DNA of 34,763 nt from Micromonospora thermarum. GTDB taxonomy: Bacteria; Actinomycetota; Actinomycetes; Mycobacteriales; Micromonosporaceae. A program made the translations under genes and the position numbers. This document shows positions 7,965 through 15,296 of this stretch, piece after piece; position 1 is the stretch's first letter, and every line of letters starts with the position of its first letter. The DNA is taken from assembly GCF_012034245.1 (NCBI RefSeq), contig NZ_JAATEO010000044.1, positions 1 to 34,763 on the forward strand, read 5' to 3'. The notes beneath the pieces are model-generated. The model searched no databases. It saw only the letters and a list, made by a program, of their open reading frames with translations, and was not told where the DNA came from.

Positions 7965-7989
7965 GAGGTCGATCGGGCACAATGGGCCC

Positions 7990-8631
7990 GTGACGACTGA
8001 GCCCTCGACCTATCACCGCCGCTTGGCCGAGCAGAAGCGCAGCGCGATCATCGAGGCCGCGACCGGGCTGTTCCTGCGATCGGGGTACGACGGGACGTCA
8101 CTGGCGAAGATCGCCGAGGCCGCCGACGTCTCGAAGGCGACCCTGTTCAAGCAGTTTCCGACCAAGGCGGCGCTGTTCGACGCGATCGTGACCGACTACT
8201 GGAAGGTTGAGGACGAGCGTGACCTCACCCCGCAGCCGGGTGATCTGCGGGCCGGGCTGAGGACGATCGGCACCAGGTACGCCGCGCTGCTCACCCGTCC
8301 TGGGATGGTGGCCCTGTTCCGCATCGTCATCGCCGAGGCACCACGCTTCCCCGAACTCGGCGAGACCCAGTTCAAGCTCGGCAAAGAGCCGTTCTTCGAT
8401 GCGGTCCGCCGCTACCTCGAAGCCGAGGGCAGGGCCGGCACCACCCAGCTGGACGACCCGGAAATGGCGGCCACCCAGTTCCTCGGCATGATCGCGAACT
8501 ATGTCTTCTGGCCGCGAATGCTGCTCATGACCTGGTCTCCCAGCGAAGCCGCGACGGCCCGCGCCGTGGAGGAGGCCGTGCTCACCATGCAGGCCAGGTA
8601 CGGCGCCCCAACAGGCGCCGGTGACCGCTAA
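7990..8631 (+). CDS. TetR-family transcriptional repressor
   Basis: A 213-residue TetR regulator. The N-terminal HTH is clear: IIEAATGLFLRSGYDGTSLAKIAEAADVSKATLFKQFPTKAALF. The C-terminal ligand domain resembles the TetR_C group found with efflux and SDR genes (LFRIVIAEAPRFPELGE). It is divergent from the SDR gene over two near-identical operators, so it probably represses both genes until it binds a small ligand. The start is GTG at 7990. No purine-rich site precedes it, and CACAAT (7978-7983) lies 6 bases before the GTG, so the message may be leaderless. Initiation further upstream would run into the operator. Confidence 0.88.
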   Translation: MTTEPSTYHRRLAEQKRSAIIEAATGLFLRSGYDGTSLAKIAEAADVSKATLFKQFPTKAALFDAIVTDYWKVEDERDLTPQPGDLRAGLRTIGTRYAALLTRPGMVALFRIVIAEAPRFPELGETQFKLGKEPFFDAVRRYLEAEGRAGTTQLDDPEMAATQFLGMIANYVFWPRMLLMTWSPSEAATARAVEEAVLTMQARYGAPTGAGDR

Positions 8632-8699
8632 ACGAAACCAGGACACGCTGCTCGACAGGGCGAGTGGCTGCGGCGACGTTTCCGACCCCTGAAGCGCAG

Positions 8700-8809
8700 C
8701 GCGTAGCAAGCTTCCATAGAGCATCAGGACACCAGCACTCCGCATCGGACACCTGGCAGATTCAACATCACCCCCGGACCGATGTCAGTCCCCAAATGAG
8801 ACACAGTCT
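8700..8809 (-). mobile_element. Inverted 110-bp remnant of the IS5 left end
   Basis: Read on the minus strand, this segment matches 6181-6289 with about seven differences including a 1-base insertion (roughly 93% identity). It starts with the same 20-base terminus AGACTGTGTCTCATTTGGGG and stops within the transposase N-terminal codons. It is the second, opposite-facing IS end in the region and cannot encode a transposase. Confidence 0.85.
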
Positions 8810-8831
8810 TAGTTCACAGGGGAGGTTCGGC

Positions 8832-9149
8832 ATGTCGATGGTGGCGGATTCCCATCGCGCCCGTACAGCAGACGCACCGGCGTGCCCGCGCGGTGTTGTC
8901 GTTACTCAGCTGGGCTGGCTTGCCGGCGGCATTGCGTACGACGAGCACCACCCGCCTAGACCCGATTGGTGGGTTGCGGGGCCGGAGGTGGTGCCTCGGG
9001 GTACAGGTTTCGGGCGTCGGCCGGTAAGGCCCGGTCCGCAAGGTGCTCCGGTGTGGGCCACGGCTCCGATGCTGCTGTCCGAGGTCGCTCTGGCCGCCGC
9101 GGTGTTCACCGCGGTCCAGATGGCCGGCCTGGCCCGGCGGGAAGCCTGA
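8832..9149 (+). CDS. Small hypothetical protein beside the IS remnant
   Basis: A 105-codon frame begins at ATG 8832, 7 bases after a strong GGGGAGG. It has natural codon use, a central PRPDWWVAGPEVVPRG segment and a C-terminal hydrophobic helix (APMLLSEVALAAAVFTAVQMAGLA). I do not recognise it. It starts only 23 bases after the outer end of the IS remnant, so its own promoter must lie within the IS sequence, or it may be the tail of a gene cut by the insertion. It ends about 100 bases before the convergent protease gene. Confidence 0.45.
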   Translation: MSMVADSHRARTADAPACPRGVVVTQLGWLAGGIAYDEHHPPRPDWWVAGPEVVPRGTGFGRRPVRPGPQGAPVWATAPMLLSEVALAAAVFTAVQMAGLARREA

Positions 9150-9247
9150 CGACGCCGGAAGCCGCGCCGAAGCACGTCGTGGCCACGCAGGTGGAGGATG
9201 CCGACGGGCCGCAGGGGCGCGGACAGCGCCCCAACGACCCCTCGTGG

Positions 9248-10474
9248 TCAGCCGTTGTCGATCAGGCTGGCGATCTCGTTGTAGATCAGGTGCGACTTCG
9301 CGCCCTGGTTGGACGGGCATCCGCCGAGGTGGTGCAGGGCGATCACCCGGTGGCTGCTGTCCAGCACCGGCGAGCCGGAGTTGCCGCCGGAGGTGTCACA
9401 GCTGTAGCTGATGTTCCAGGTGTTGTAGTTCGCGTTGCGTACGGTGCACCGCGCGCCGCCCTGGGTGTTCTCGTAGATCGACAGCCGCTTCGGGCTGCCG
9501 TCGCCGTGTCCCGGGATGTACATCTGGGTGCCGGTGCTGGTGGCGGTGGTCCTCAGGTACAGCGTGCCGAACCCCTGGATGGTCGAGAAGTTGTTCACCG
9601 AGTACAGGGTGTAGTCGAGCTCGCTGGAGCCACCGCTGCTCACCCGGTAGAGGGTGGCACCGCTGACCTTGGTGCCGGGGCCGGGGTTGGCGCCGCCGCA
9701 GGTGGCGCACTGGTAGTTGAACTGCATCTCGCTGCCGCTGACGGCGGACTGGGTCGAGATGCAGTGCTTGTTGGTCAACATGCGGTTCGTGTTGCCGACC
9801 CGCCAGGTGGTGCACAGCCCTCCTCCGCTGATCAGCAGTCGCGCCACCGCGTTGCTGCGGGCGTACTCGCTCGGGTGGCTGCTCTGGTAGCAGACGACGT
9901 CGCGGCGGGCGTCGGTGCTGCAGACCGAGAGTGTGGAGAGGTTGTACTGCCCGATCTCCGTACGGTCGTAGCCGCGCCAGAACCGGTCGATGGTCGCGGC
10001 CTTGCCGCCGGAGGGGCGGCTGCTGTGCAGCGTCACCACCGCGGTGTCGCCCCCCACCGACATCGCCCAGAAGCCCGGCTGCCCGTCAGTGGTGTAGTCC
10101 GAGCCCGTCGCGCGGTTCAGGTAGCGGTCGTACCGGTAGCTCTCCCGGCCGTCGGGGCTCGACACGGTGACGTACTCGCCGTGGGCCAGGCGGAGTGAGC
10201 TGAAGTGAACCTTGATGTACGCCGCGCCGGGGTGCTTGACGACCTGTGTCCGGCTGCTGCGGGCGTAGGACAGCGCGCTGTCCACGGTGCGGAGTTCACC
10301 GACCGTGGTGACGCCCTCCGCCGAGAACTGCTCCGATTCGGGTGCCCGCTCGCTGTGTGGCGCGAGGGGTGGGGCCGCGTACGCCTCGGCGGGAACCGAC
10401 ACCAGGCTCAGCCCGAGTGCGCAGGCGCCGAGCGTCACCGCCGCCATCCGCAGGCGGCGCAGGGCATGTTTCAT
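9248..10474 (-). CDS. Secreted lysyl-endopeptidase-like serine protease
   Basis: A 408-residue secreted trypsin-fold protease. A signal peptide covers about 1-33 (AYA/AP cut). A pro- or accessory region runs to about 180, and the protease domain to the end. His237 is in TNKHCI, Asp287 in SELDYTLYSV and Ser366 in CDTSGGNSGSPV. The NKHC motif and the Cys-rich catalytic domain resemble the lysyl endopeptidase (Achromobacter protease I-like) branch rather than streptogrisins. It should degrade extracellular protein; Lys specificity is a guess from the family. The start at 10474 has GGGGAGG upstream and is followed by the signal peptide. A good promoter lies 54-82 bases upstream. Confidence 0.85.
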   Translation of the reverse strand: MKHALRRLRMAAVTLGACALGLSLVSVPAEAYAAPPLAPHSERAPESEQFSAEGVTTVGELRTVDSALSYARSSRTQVVKHPGAAYIKVHFSSLRLAHGEYVTVSSPDGRESYRYDRYLNRATGSDYTTDGQPGFWAMSVGGDTAVVTLHSSRPSGGKAATIDRFWRGYDRTEIGQYNLSTLSVCSTDARRDVVCYQSSHPSEYARSNAVARLLISGGGLCTTWRVGNTNRMLTNKHCISTQSAVSGSEMQFNYQCATCGGANPGPGTKVSGATLYRVSSGGSSELDYTLYSVNNFSTIQGFGTLYLRTTATSTGTQMYIPGHGDGSPKRLSIYENTQGGARCTVRNANYNTWNISYSCDTSGGNSGSPVLDSSHRVIALHHLGGCPSNQGAKSHLIYNEIASLIDNG

Positions 10475-10527
10475 CGTTGAACCTCCCCAGCAATCAGCAC
10501 CTAGACACGCTTCCAGGCGTGACATCG

Positions 10528-10557
10528 AGCCTATTCGATACATGTAAGTACATCAAT
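10528..10557 (-). promoter_or_regulatory. Promoter of the lysyl-endopeptidase-like gene
   Basis: On the minus strand TTGATG (10556 to 10551) and TAGGCT (10533 to 10528) are separated by 17 bases, close to the actinobacterial consensus, with a 5' leader of about 45 bases. The -35 lies inside ATTGATGTA, a 9-mer that recurs 74 bases before the streptogrisin-like gene at 31044. Confidence 0.65.
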
Positions 10558-10773
10558 ATATTCGGTCTCGCGCGGTCGCTCCCGGCCGACCATGAGCCGG
10601 TGGCAGCCGTCGAGCTCGACGTATCGTCACCGGCCTACGCAAGGGCGAGGCGCTGGGGCTCACCGGCGGCCCGCGTTGGGCGCCGTCACCCGGCGGAAGA
10701 CGGGTACGGGCCCAGCCGGCCCCAACCCGCCGTCTTCGCGGTCGCTTCTCCGGGGACCGGCTCCGGCCCCCGG
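10558..10773. other. Intergenic region, no gene recognised
   Basis: This stretch lies upstream of the protease promoter and downstream of the CPCC gene. It contains only G/C-rich hairpin-prone sequence, for example CCGGGG at about 10753 facing CCCCGG at about 10770, which could end the CPCC transcript. Confidence 0.4.
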
Positions 10774-11079
10774 TCAGGGCCGCTCATCAGGGCGGGCCGG
10801 CCGCACCATGCCCTGATAGCGCGGGTGGCTGGCGCCGTATATGGCAAAGTTGAGCTGGGCGTGCGACAGGCTCAGGTCACCGTTAGGGCCGCCACGCACC
10901 ACATCGGCGTCCGCGTCCCCCTGACCGTCGTCCGTCCAGAAGCACACCGGACAGGTGCCACCACCGGTCCGCGAGGCGCAGCAGGGACAGGTCTCGTCAA
11001 CAAAGTGGTCACCCACCAGAGCAGGATTCCACAGTCGATGCACCATCGACGGCCCGGGGAGCCGACGATTTCGCGCCAC
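10774..11079 (-). CDS. CPCC-family cysteine-rich protein
   Basis: This 101-residue protein carries the CPCC domain hallmarks: TCPCCASRT, GTCPVCFWTDDGQ, then DADVVRGGPNGDLSLSHAQLNFAIYGA. The four Cys form a predicted zinc-ribbon-like site. CPCC proteins are widespread single-domain proteins of unknown function, often found alone or near toxin/immunity-type genes; no such partner is visible here. The start is uncertain: GTG 11079 has GAGGGA directly abutting it, and ATG 11046 has no better site. The domain lies within either choice. Confidence 0.75.
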   Translation of the reverse strand: MARNRRLPGPSMVHRLWNPALVGDHFVDETCPCCASRTGGGTCPVCFWTDDGQGDADADVVRGGPNGDLSLSHAQLNFAIYGASHPRYQGMVRPARPDERP

Positions 11080-11149
11080 TCCCTCGTCACATGAGCACCT
11101 CGCTACTGGGAGTAGCGGCCCGCAACCGCATTAGTCGTCCAGGATCTTG

Positions 11150-11873
11150 GTCCTGGTGCCGGACGGACGCGTCGACCACGCTGGGCAGCCACTCCACGAA
11201 CGGCCGGATGTGGTCGGCATCGCCCAGCCGGGTGAGGACGCCCGGCTGCGGGAGTTGCTCGACGCGTTGTTCACCCTGCCCAACGTCGAGGTCGTCGCCG
11301 TCGCGTCCGGCGTTCCGGGTGCCCTGGCGGAGCTGGGCGTCGAGCGGGACGTGGAGTACACCTCGTCGACCCTGATGACCGAGCACCGGTCGGCCGACAA
11401 CGTCGACCTGTACTACCTCGCCAATGCCCGGCACGCGGAGAACCGCCGGATCAACCCCATCGACCAGGACGTCTGGCTCACCAGCCGGGTCCGGAAAGCG
11501 GTGCCGTACGTCCTCGACGCGTGGACCGGTCGGATCGAGCGGACGGCGTTACCGCACGACGATCGACCTCGGGTCGTCCTGGGCCGGCGGGCTCGGCGCC
11601 TACCTCGACCTGGGCGGAGTCTTCGACACGTACACGGTGACCGTGAACGGACGGGCGTTGCCGCCGTGCGACGTCCTCGACCTGCGGGTCGACGTCGGCC
11701 CGTACCTGCGGGCCGGCCGCAACGCCATCTAGGTGGAGGTGGCCACCACCCTGTCGAACCGGCTGCGGGTGACCCGGCCCGAGGTTTTCGCGGTCGCCGC
11801 GCGGCAGGCGTACGGCCTGATCGGGCCGGTGCGACTGGTCCCCTACCGCGAGGTCGCGCTGCGCTCCGCGTGA
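11150..11873 (+). pseudogene. 3' remnant of a GH106-like glycosyl hydrolase
   Basis: The C-terminal quarter of a large glycosyl hydrolase is recognisable. First comes DARLRELLDALFTLPNVEVVAVASGVPGAL and TSSTLMTEHRSADNVDLYYLANARH in one frame. A +1 shift near 11545-11550 leads to TIDLGSSWAGGLGAYLDLGG, FDTYTVTVNGRALP and LRAGRNAI. A TAG at 11730-11732 interrupts it, and reading through restores VEVATTLSNRLRVTRPEVFA and AYGLIGPVRLVPYREVALRSA to a TGA at 11871. The order and wording fit actinobacterial GH106-like (alpha-L-rhamnosidase-type) enzymes. The 5' part is absent, so it carries at least a truncation, a frameshift and a stop. Confidence 0.8.
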
Positions 11874-11891
11874 CCGGCGACCGCAGCACAC

Positions 11892-11925
11892 GGAACGGTC
11901 CCCCGCCCACCGGTGGGGGGCCTTC
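11892..11925. terminator. Hairpin after the hydrolase remnant
   Basis: GGAA..CCCCC.CCCACC and GGTGGGGGG..TTCC form a strong G/C-rich stem around CCACCGGTGG. It stands between the convergent hydrolase remnant and lutC and could stop transcription from either side. Confidence 0.45.
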
Positions 11926-11944
11926 CGCATCCGTACCGTTCCCG

Positions 11945-11989
11945 GAGCCGCAGCACGGCGCCCCGCACGGCTGCGCGGGGCGGTGGCTC
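11945..11989 (-). terminator. Hairpin terminator after lutC
   Basis: CGCCCCGC (11959-11966) and GCGGGGCG (11975-11982) form an 8-bp perfect stem with an 8-base loop. An outer GAGCC/GGCTC pair extends it. It lies 23 bases past the lutC stop on the minus strand. Confidence 0.5.
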
Positions 11990-12011
11990 GGCCGGAGCCA
12001 CGGCGGATCGG

Positions 12012-12611
12012 TCAGGGCAGCAGGATGACGTGCAGGTTGCGGGGTCCGTGCACGCCCTCCACCCGGTTGAGTTCGATGTCGCTGGTGGCCGACGGACCAC
12101 TGATCCAGGTCAGCGGGCGGTGCGGGGTCAGCCGGGCGAGCGCCTCCGGCACGGTGGCCACCACCTGCTCGGCCCGCACCACGCAGACGTGCCGGTCGGG
12201 CAGGAGACTGAGGACCCGACGCCCCTGGTCGGGCGAGCCGTCGAGGACGACCGTGCCGGTCTCCGCGACGGCAACCGCGGCGGCGGTGACAACGCCGTCC
12301 GCGGCACCGATCCGGGCGTTGTCGAGACCGTCGTCGACCAGCGCGGTCACCGCCGGCGGCAGCCACGCCGGTGGCAGTCCCGGCGGTACGACCACGGTGG
12401 CCCCCGCCGGCAGGATGCCGGCGATCATGTCGGCGACGGCCGCCTCGGGAACGCGGTACACGTGTGCCCGGTAGTCGGTCAACCGTTCGACGAGCTGGTC
12501 GAGGTCGAGGGTGCCCGCGGACCGGTAGTCCCGCGGCACCTCGACCGGCCCCCGACCGACGCCGCCGAGGGCGGCGCGCAGCCGGCCGAGGACGAGATCG
12601 CGGGAGGTCAT
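12012..12611 (-). CDS. lutC: LutC-type LUD-domain lactate utilisation protein
   Basis: A 199-residue LUD-domain protein. Signature segments are AVAETGTVVLDGSPDQGRR and the terminal ISGPSATSDIELNRVEGVHGPR. In LutABC-type systems LutC works with the iron-sulfur proteins LutA and LutB to oxidise L-lactate to pyruvate. The ATG at 12611 overlaps the stop of the lutB remnant in ATGA, the usual coupled arrangement, so the start is secure. With lutB reduced to a C-terminal fragment and no lutA in the window, this gene is probably an orphan. Confidence 0.85.
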   Translation of the reverse strand: MTSRDLVLGRLRAALGGVGRGPVEVPRDYRSAGTLDLDQLVERLTDYRAHVYRVPEAAVADMIAGILPAGATVVVPPGLPPAWLPPAVTALVDDGLDNARIGAADGVVTAAAVAVAETGTVVLDGSPDQGRRVLSLLPDRHVCVVRAEQVVATVPEALARLTPHRPLTWISGPSATSDIELNRVEGVHGPRNLHVILLP

Positions 12612-12883
12612 CGCTCCGCCCACCAGTCACGGAACGTCTGGTCCGGCGGTTCCGGCAGGTCGCGGCTGCCGGTCCAGCTGTTTAGCGGCGGCGGCAGGCC
12701 CCGGCCGCGCCGGCCGGCGAGCCGGCTGAGCCGGGCGGTGCGCTGCGCGGCGGCGTACAGCTTCGGCCGGTCCATCGTGTACGCGGCGGCGGCCATCGCG
12801 ACGGACTCGGCGGTGGGCCCGCGGCGGGTCTCGACCGCCTCGGCGCGCAGGTGCACCAGCAGCTCCGGAATGTTGATCTCCAC
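12608..12883 (-). pseudogene. lutB: 3' remnant of lutB (iron-sulfur protein)
   Basis: About 91 residues matching the extreme C-terminus of LutB remain: VEINIPELLVHLRAEAVE, then SVAMAAAAYTMDRPKLY, and the end WTGSRDLPEPPDQTFRDWWAER. In LutB this follows the last Cys motif of the ferredoxin-like domain. Here the LUD and 4Fe-4S parts are gone, and an in-frame TGA lies at 12902-12904, only seven codons upstream of 12883. The loss is thus a deletion with a junction in about 12884-12900, next to the divergent SMR gene. A GTG at 12883 could initiate a short peptide that keeps lutC translated. Confidence 0.8.
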
Positions 12884-12953
12884 TGATGCGGAAGCATGAG
12901 CTCATCCCTGTGACGACCGAATGCCCTGACCGCGCCTCAGTTCGAGGAGTGCC

Positions 12954-13280
12954 GTGCCGTACGTCTTCCTGCTCGCCGCGATCGCGGCCGAGGTCTTCGC
13001 CACCAGCACGCTCAAGGCGACCGACGGGTTCAGCCGGCTCTGGCCGACGGTCGCCTGCCTGGCCGGCTACCTGGTCTCCTTCGCCGCGCTGGCGCAGGCG
13101 GTGAAGGACATCCCGGTCGGCGTCGCGTACGCGCTGTGGTCGGCCCTCGGCACCGCGGCGATCGTCGCCATCGGCGCGGCGTTCCTGGACGAGCCGATCA
13201 CGCTGGTCAAGGTGGTCGGAGTCAGCCTCATCGTCGCCGGCGTGGTGACCCTCAACCTGGGCGGGGCGACGACGCACTGA
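12954..13280 (+). CDS. SMR-family small multidrug efflux protein
   Basis: A 108-residue four-helix membrane protein of the small multidrug resistance family (EmrE/QacE type). The conserved Glu in helix 1 is present (AAIAAEVFATSTLK, about residue 13). The loop and helix-3 signature is PVGVAYALWSALGTAAIVAIG, and helix 4 ends VAGVVTLNLGG. Such proteins form dimers that exchange protons for cationic drugs or guanidinium. The GTG start is preceded by GAGGAG at 5 bases. It is divergent from the broken lutB and its upstream region is only about 70 bases, so the deletion may have changed its promoter. Confidence 0.9.
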   Translation: MPYVFLLAAIAAEVFATSTLKATDGFSRLWPTVACLAGYLVSFAALAQAVKDIPVGVAYALWSALGTAAIVAIGAAFLDEPITLVKVVGVSLIVAGVVTLNLGGATTH

Positions 13281-13304
13281 CCAGGCGGGCCGGGGCTGGA
13301 CGGG

Positions 13305-13862
13305 CTACTGAAGGTGGACGAGCTGCGGTGGGACCTCGCAGGTCAGTCCCACCGAGTTCATCCGGTCGGTGAGCGGCTCGCCGTCGACGGTCGGCACCGC
13401 GAATTGGGGCCGGCGGCCGGCGGCAAGGTCGGCGGCATACCGCTCGCGGGCCTCGACGAGGGTCTCCCAGTCGGCCAGCCACGCGCTTGTCGGACGGTCG
13501 TCCGCCAGCAGGTCGCGGTCCAGGTCGCGCACCTGCGCCACCATGGCGGTCACCGCGGCGTTCTGCTCCCGGATCGCGCGCACCCGCGCGTCAACGAGGG
13601 CGCCGGGAGGTGCGGCCTTCGCCGCCACGGTGGCGCGCATCGTGGCGCACGCGCTCTCCGCCACCTCGCTGACCGGCGGATTGTCGATCAACTCGGGCCG
13701 GTCGTGGTTCGCGTACGTCCAGAGACCGGCGCAGAACACCACGACGCCCCCGACCGCGATCACGACGACCAGGACAGCGCCGAGGATCCACCACCCCGCG
13801 CCCCGTCCCGACGGTGTTGGTCGGGCATAGGGGTAGGGCGGGGGTGTGGGCGGACGGCTCAC
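13305..13862 (-). CDS. Hypothetical single-pass membrane protein
   Basis: A 185-residue protein with a Pro-rich cytoplasmic N-terminus (PPTPPPYPYARP), one membrane segment at about 22-48 (WWILGAVLVVVIAVGGVVVFCAGLWTY) and an external helical domain with two Cys, in SACATM and LTCEVPP, that could pair. The layout is common for actinobacterial exported proteins of unknown role, and I do not recognise the domain. The start is GTG at 13862. It converges with the SMR gene over 24 bases. Confidence 0.7.
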   Translation of the reverse strand: MSRPPTPPPYPYARPTPSGRGAGWWILGAVLVVVIAVGGVVVFCAGLWTYANHDRPELIDNPPVSEVAESACATMRATVAAKAAPPGALVDARVRAIREQNAAVTAMVAQVRDLDRDLLADDRPTSAWLADWETLVEARERYAADLAAGRRPQFAVPTVDGEPLTDRMNSVGLTCEVPPQLVHLQ

Positions 13863-13986
13863 GCCTGCATCGTGTCGCCTCTGTCAAGGGCCGACGTGAG
13901 GCCGCCGAATTGATCAGGACGCTCGCCTGGCACCGCGCCTCGCCGGACGGCAACACCCCGTCGGCTACCACTTCGCCGGACGACGG

Positions 13987-14331
13987 GTCGCCGCCGTCCA
14001 TCGGCTGGGGGTCGCGCGGGTGGTGGGTGAGCACGAAGACCGGGCCGTGGTACGGCGGATTGTCGCCCCACCAGCCGGTCCACGGCCGGTCCCACTCACC
14101 GCGCACCGGGCCGAACATGTTGCGGCCCATGATGAACGCCTTCGCCTCGGTCATCCGGGCGATCTCGGCCCGGTTCTCCTCCTTGTTCTCGTACCACGCG
14201 TGCAGCTCGCTCCCCCAGCCGTCACCGCCGTCGTCGCCGAACGGGCGCTGTTCGCTCTGGTTGTGCCCGGCCGCGTACCCGTCGAGCGAGATCGTCAGGT
14301 CACAGCTCACCGTGCCGGTTCGTGTCGTCAT
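13987..14331 (-). pseudogene. 5' part of a dihydrofolate reductase-like protein
   Basis: The N-terminal 115 residues match the RibD C-terminal/dihydrofolate-reductase-like family: TVSCDLTISLDGYAAG, AKAFIMGRNMFGPVRGEW, GWWGDNPPYHGPVFVLTHHPRDP and MDGG. At that point family members continue into FHFVTDG and the IGGGA cofactor loop, but here an unrelated sequence follows (DPSSGEVVADGVLPSGEARCQ) and the frame runs into the next gene. About 40% of the protein is missing, so the product is unlikely to be active. The start ATG at 14331 is divergent from a LysR gene. Confidence 0.75.
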
Positions 14332-14394
14332 GGCGTCAGCATCGGGCAGGCCGATGTATAGCGTCCGATGCCAAACCGACACCGAAAACATAGA

Positions 14395-14405
14395 TATCGT
14401 CGATA
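14395..14405. promoter_or_regulatory. Candidate LysR binding dyad
   Basis: TATCG-T-CGATA is a perfect 11-base palindrome, two bases before the LysR GTG start and in the 75-base gap shared with the divergent reductase remnant. This is a plausible autoregulatory half of a LysR box, though its closeness to the start is unusual. Confidence 0.4.
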
Positions 14406-14406
14406 A

Positions 14407-15279
14407 GTGCTGAGCTTGGTCCACCTCAAGGTACTGGCCGCCGTCGCCCGGCACGGATCGGTGACCGAGGCAGCGCGAGAGCTGCACTACTCCCAGCCAT
14501 CCGTGAGTCACCACCTGTCCCGCCTGGAGGCCGCCACCGGCGCCAAGCTGTTTCGGCGAATTGGCCGCGGGATCCGGCTGACGCCGGAAGGGTTGCTGCT
14601 GGCTCACCGGGCCGCCGAGATCGTGGGCCGGGTCGACGCAGCGACCAGCGAGCTCGCCGCCCGGGTCGGTCTGCACGCAGGGCGCGTCCGGCTGGCCGCC
14701 AACGCGTCCACGCTGAGCACAATCGTGCCGGCGGCGGCCGCCGCGCTCGCCCAGGCGTACCCGGGCATCGAACTGAGCCCCATCGAGCGGCACCCGGTCG
14801 AGGCGCTGCAGATGCTGCGGCACGGCGAGGTCGACGTGGCGCTGGTGTTCCGGTATGCCGACGCTCCTGTCGAGGAGGAGGACATCCGCCTCCTGCACAT
14901 CGGTGACGACTCGCTCAACCTGCTCAGCCGGCAGCCCGACGACCGGCTCGCGAACCATCGCGACTCCGCCTGGATCGGAGGGTGCCACCGGTGCGAGGCG
15001 GAGCTGCGCGCCGCGTGCCAGCGCGAGGGCTTCACCCCGCGCATCACCGCGCACAGCGACGACGTCGTCGTCGTGCAGTCCCTCGTCGCCGCCGGCATCG
15101 GCGTGGCCACCCAGCCAGGCCTCGCGCTCCGAGCCCACCACCGGCCGGACGTGCACGCTACAGAGATCCCCGGCTGCCGCCGCCGCATCCACGCCGCGAC
15201 GTACGGCGACCCGCCCGACCCGCCGGCCGTCGCCGCCATCCTCGCGGCGCTCGCCCAAGCGGGGGCGCCACCGGAGTGA
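14407..15279 (+). CDS. LysR-family transcriptional regulator
   Basis: A 290-residue LysR regulator. The HTH is at 5-64: HLKVLAAVARHGSVTEAARELHYSQPSVSHHLSRLE, followed by RRIGRGIRLTPEG. The C-terminal effector domain shows the typical substrate-binding fold: VRLAANAS, VDVALVFRY, VVVQSLVAAGIGVA. It is divergent from a truncated reductase gene, so its usual target may have been lost. The start is GTG 14407 with no clear ribosome site. The gene ends inside a strong hairpin. Confidence 0.88.
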   Translation: MLSLVHLKVLAAVARHGSVTEAARELHYSQPSVSHHLSRLEAATGAKLFRRIGRGIRLTPEGLLLAHRAAEIVGRVDAATSELAARVGLHAGRVRLAANASTLSTIVPAAAAALAQAYPGIELSPIERHPVEALQMLRHGEVDVALVFRYADAPVEEEDIRLLHIGDDSLNLLSRQPDDRLANHRDSAWIGGCHRCEAELRAACQREGFTPRITAHSDDVVVVQSLVAAGIGVATQPGLALRAHHRPDVHATEIPGCRRRIHAATYGDPPDPPAVAAILAALAQAGAPPE

Positions 15280-15296
15280 ACCGGTGCTCGCCCCCG
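15260..15296 (+). terminator. Hairpin terminator at the LysR stop codon
   Basis: CGGGGGCG (15260-15267) with CGCCCCCG (15289-15296), and CACCGG (15269-15274) with CCGGTG (15281-15286), form a two-part stem with a 6-base loop that contains the stop codon. Confidence 0.65.

Noticed and set aside
8966..10198. A 410-codon plus-strand frame opposite the lysyl-endopeptidase-like gene.
   Set aside because: It is a high-GC shadow (Val/Ala/Gly/Arg repeats) of a protease with a complete triad, signal peptide, ribosome site and promoter.
11413..12630. Long minus-strand frame of about 405 codons across the hydrolase remnant and lutC.
   Set aside because: It is Arg/Pro/Ala-rich and is the shadow of lutC and the hydrolase remnant. 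Both of those have recognisable domains.
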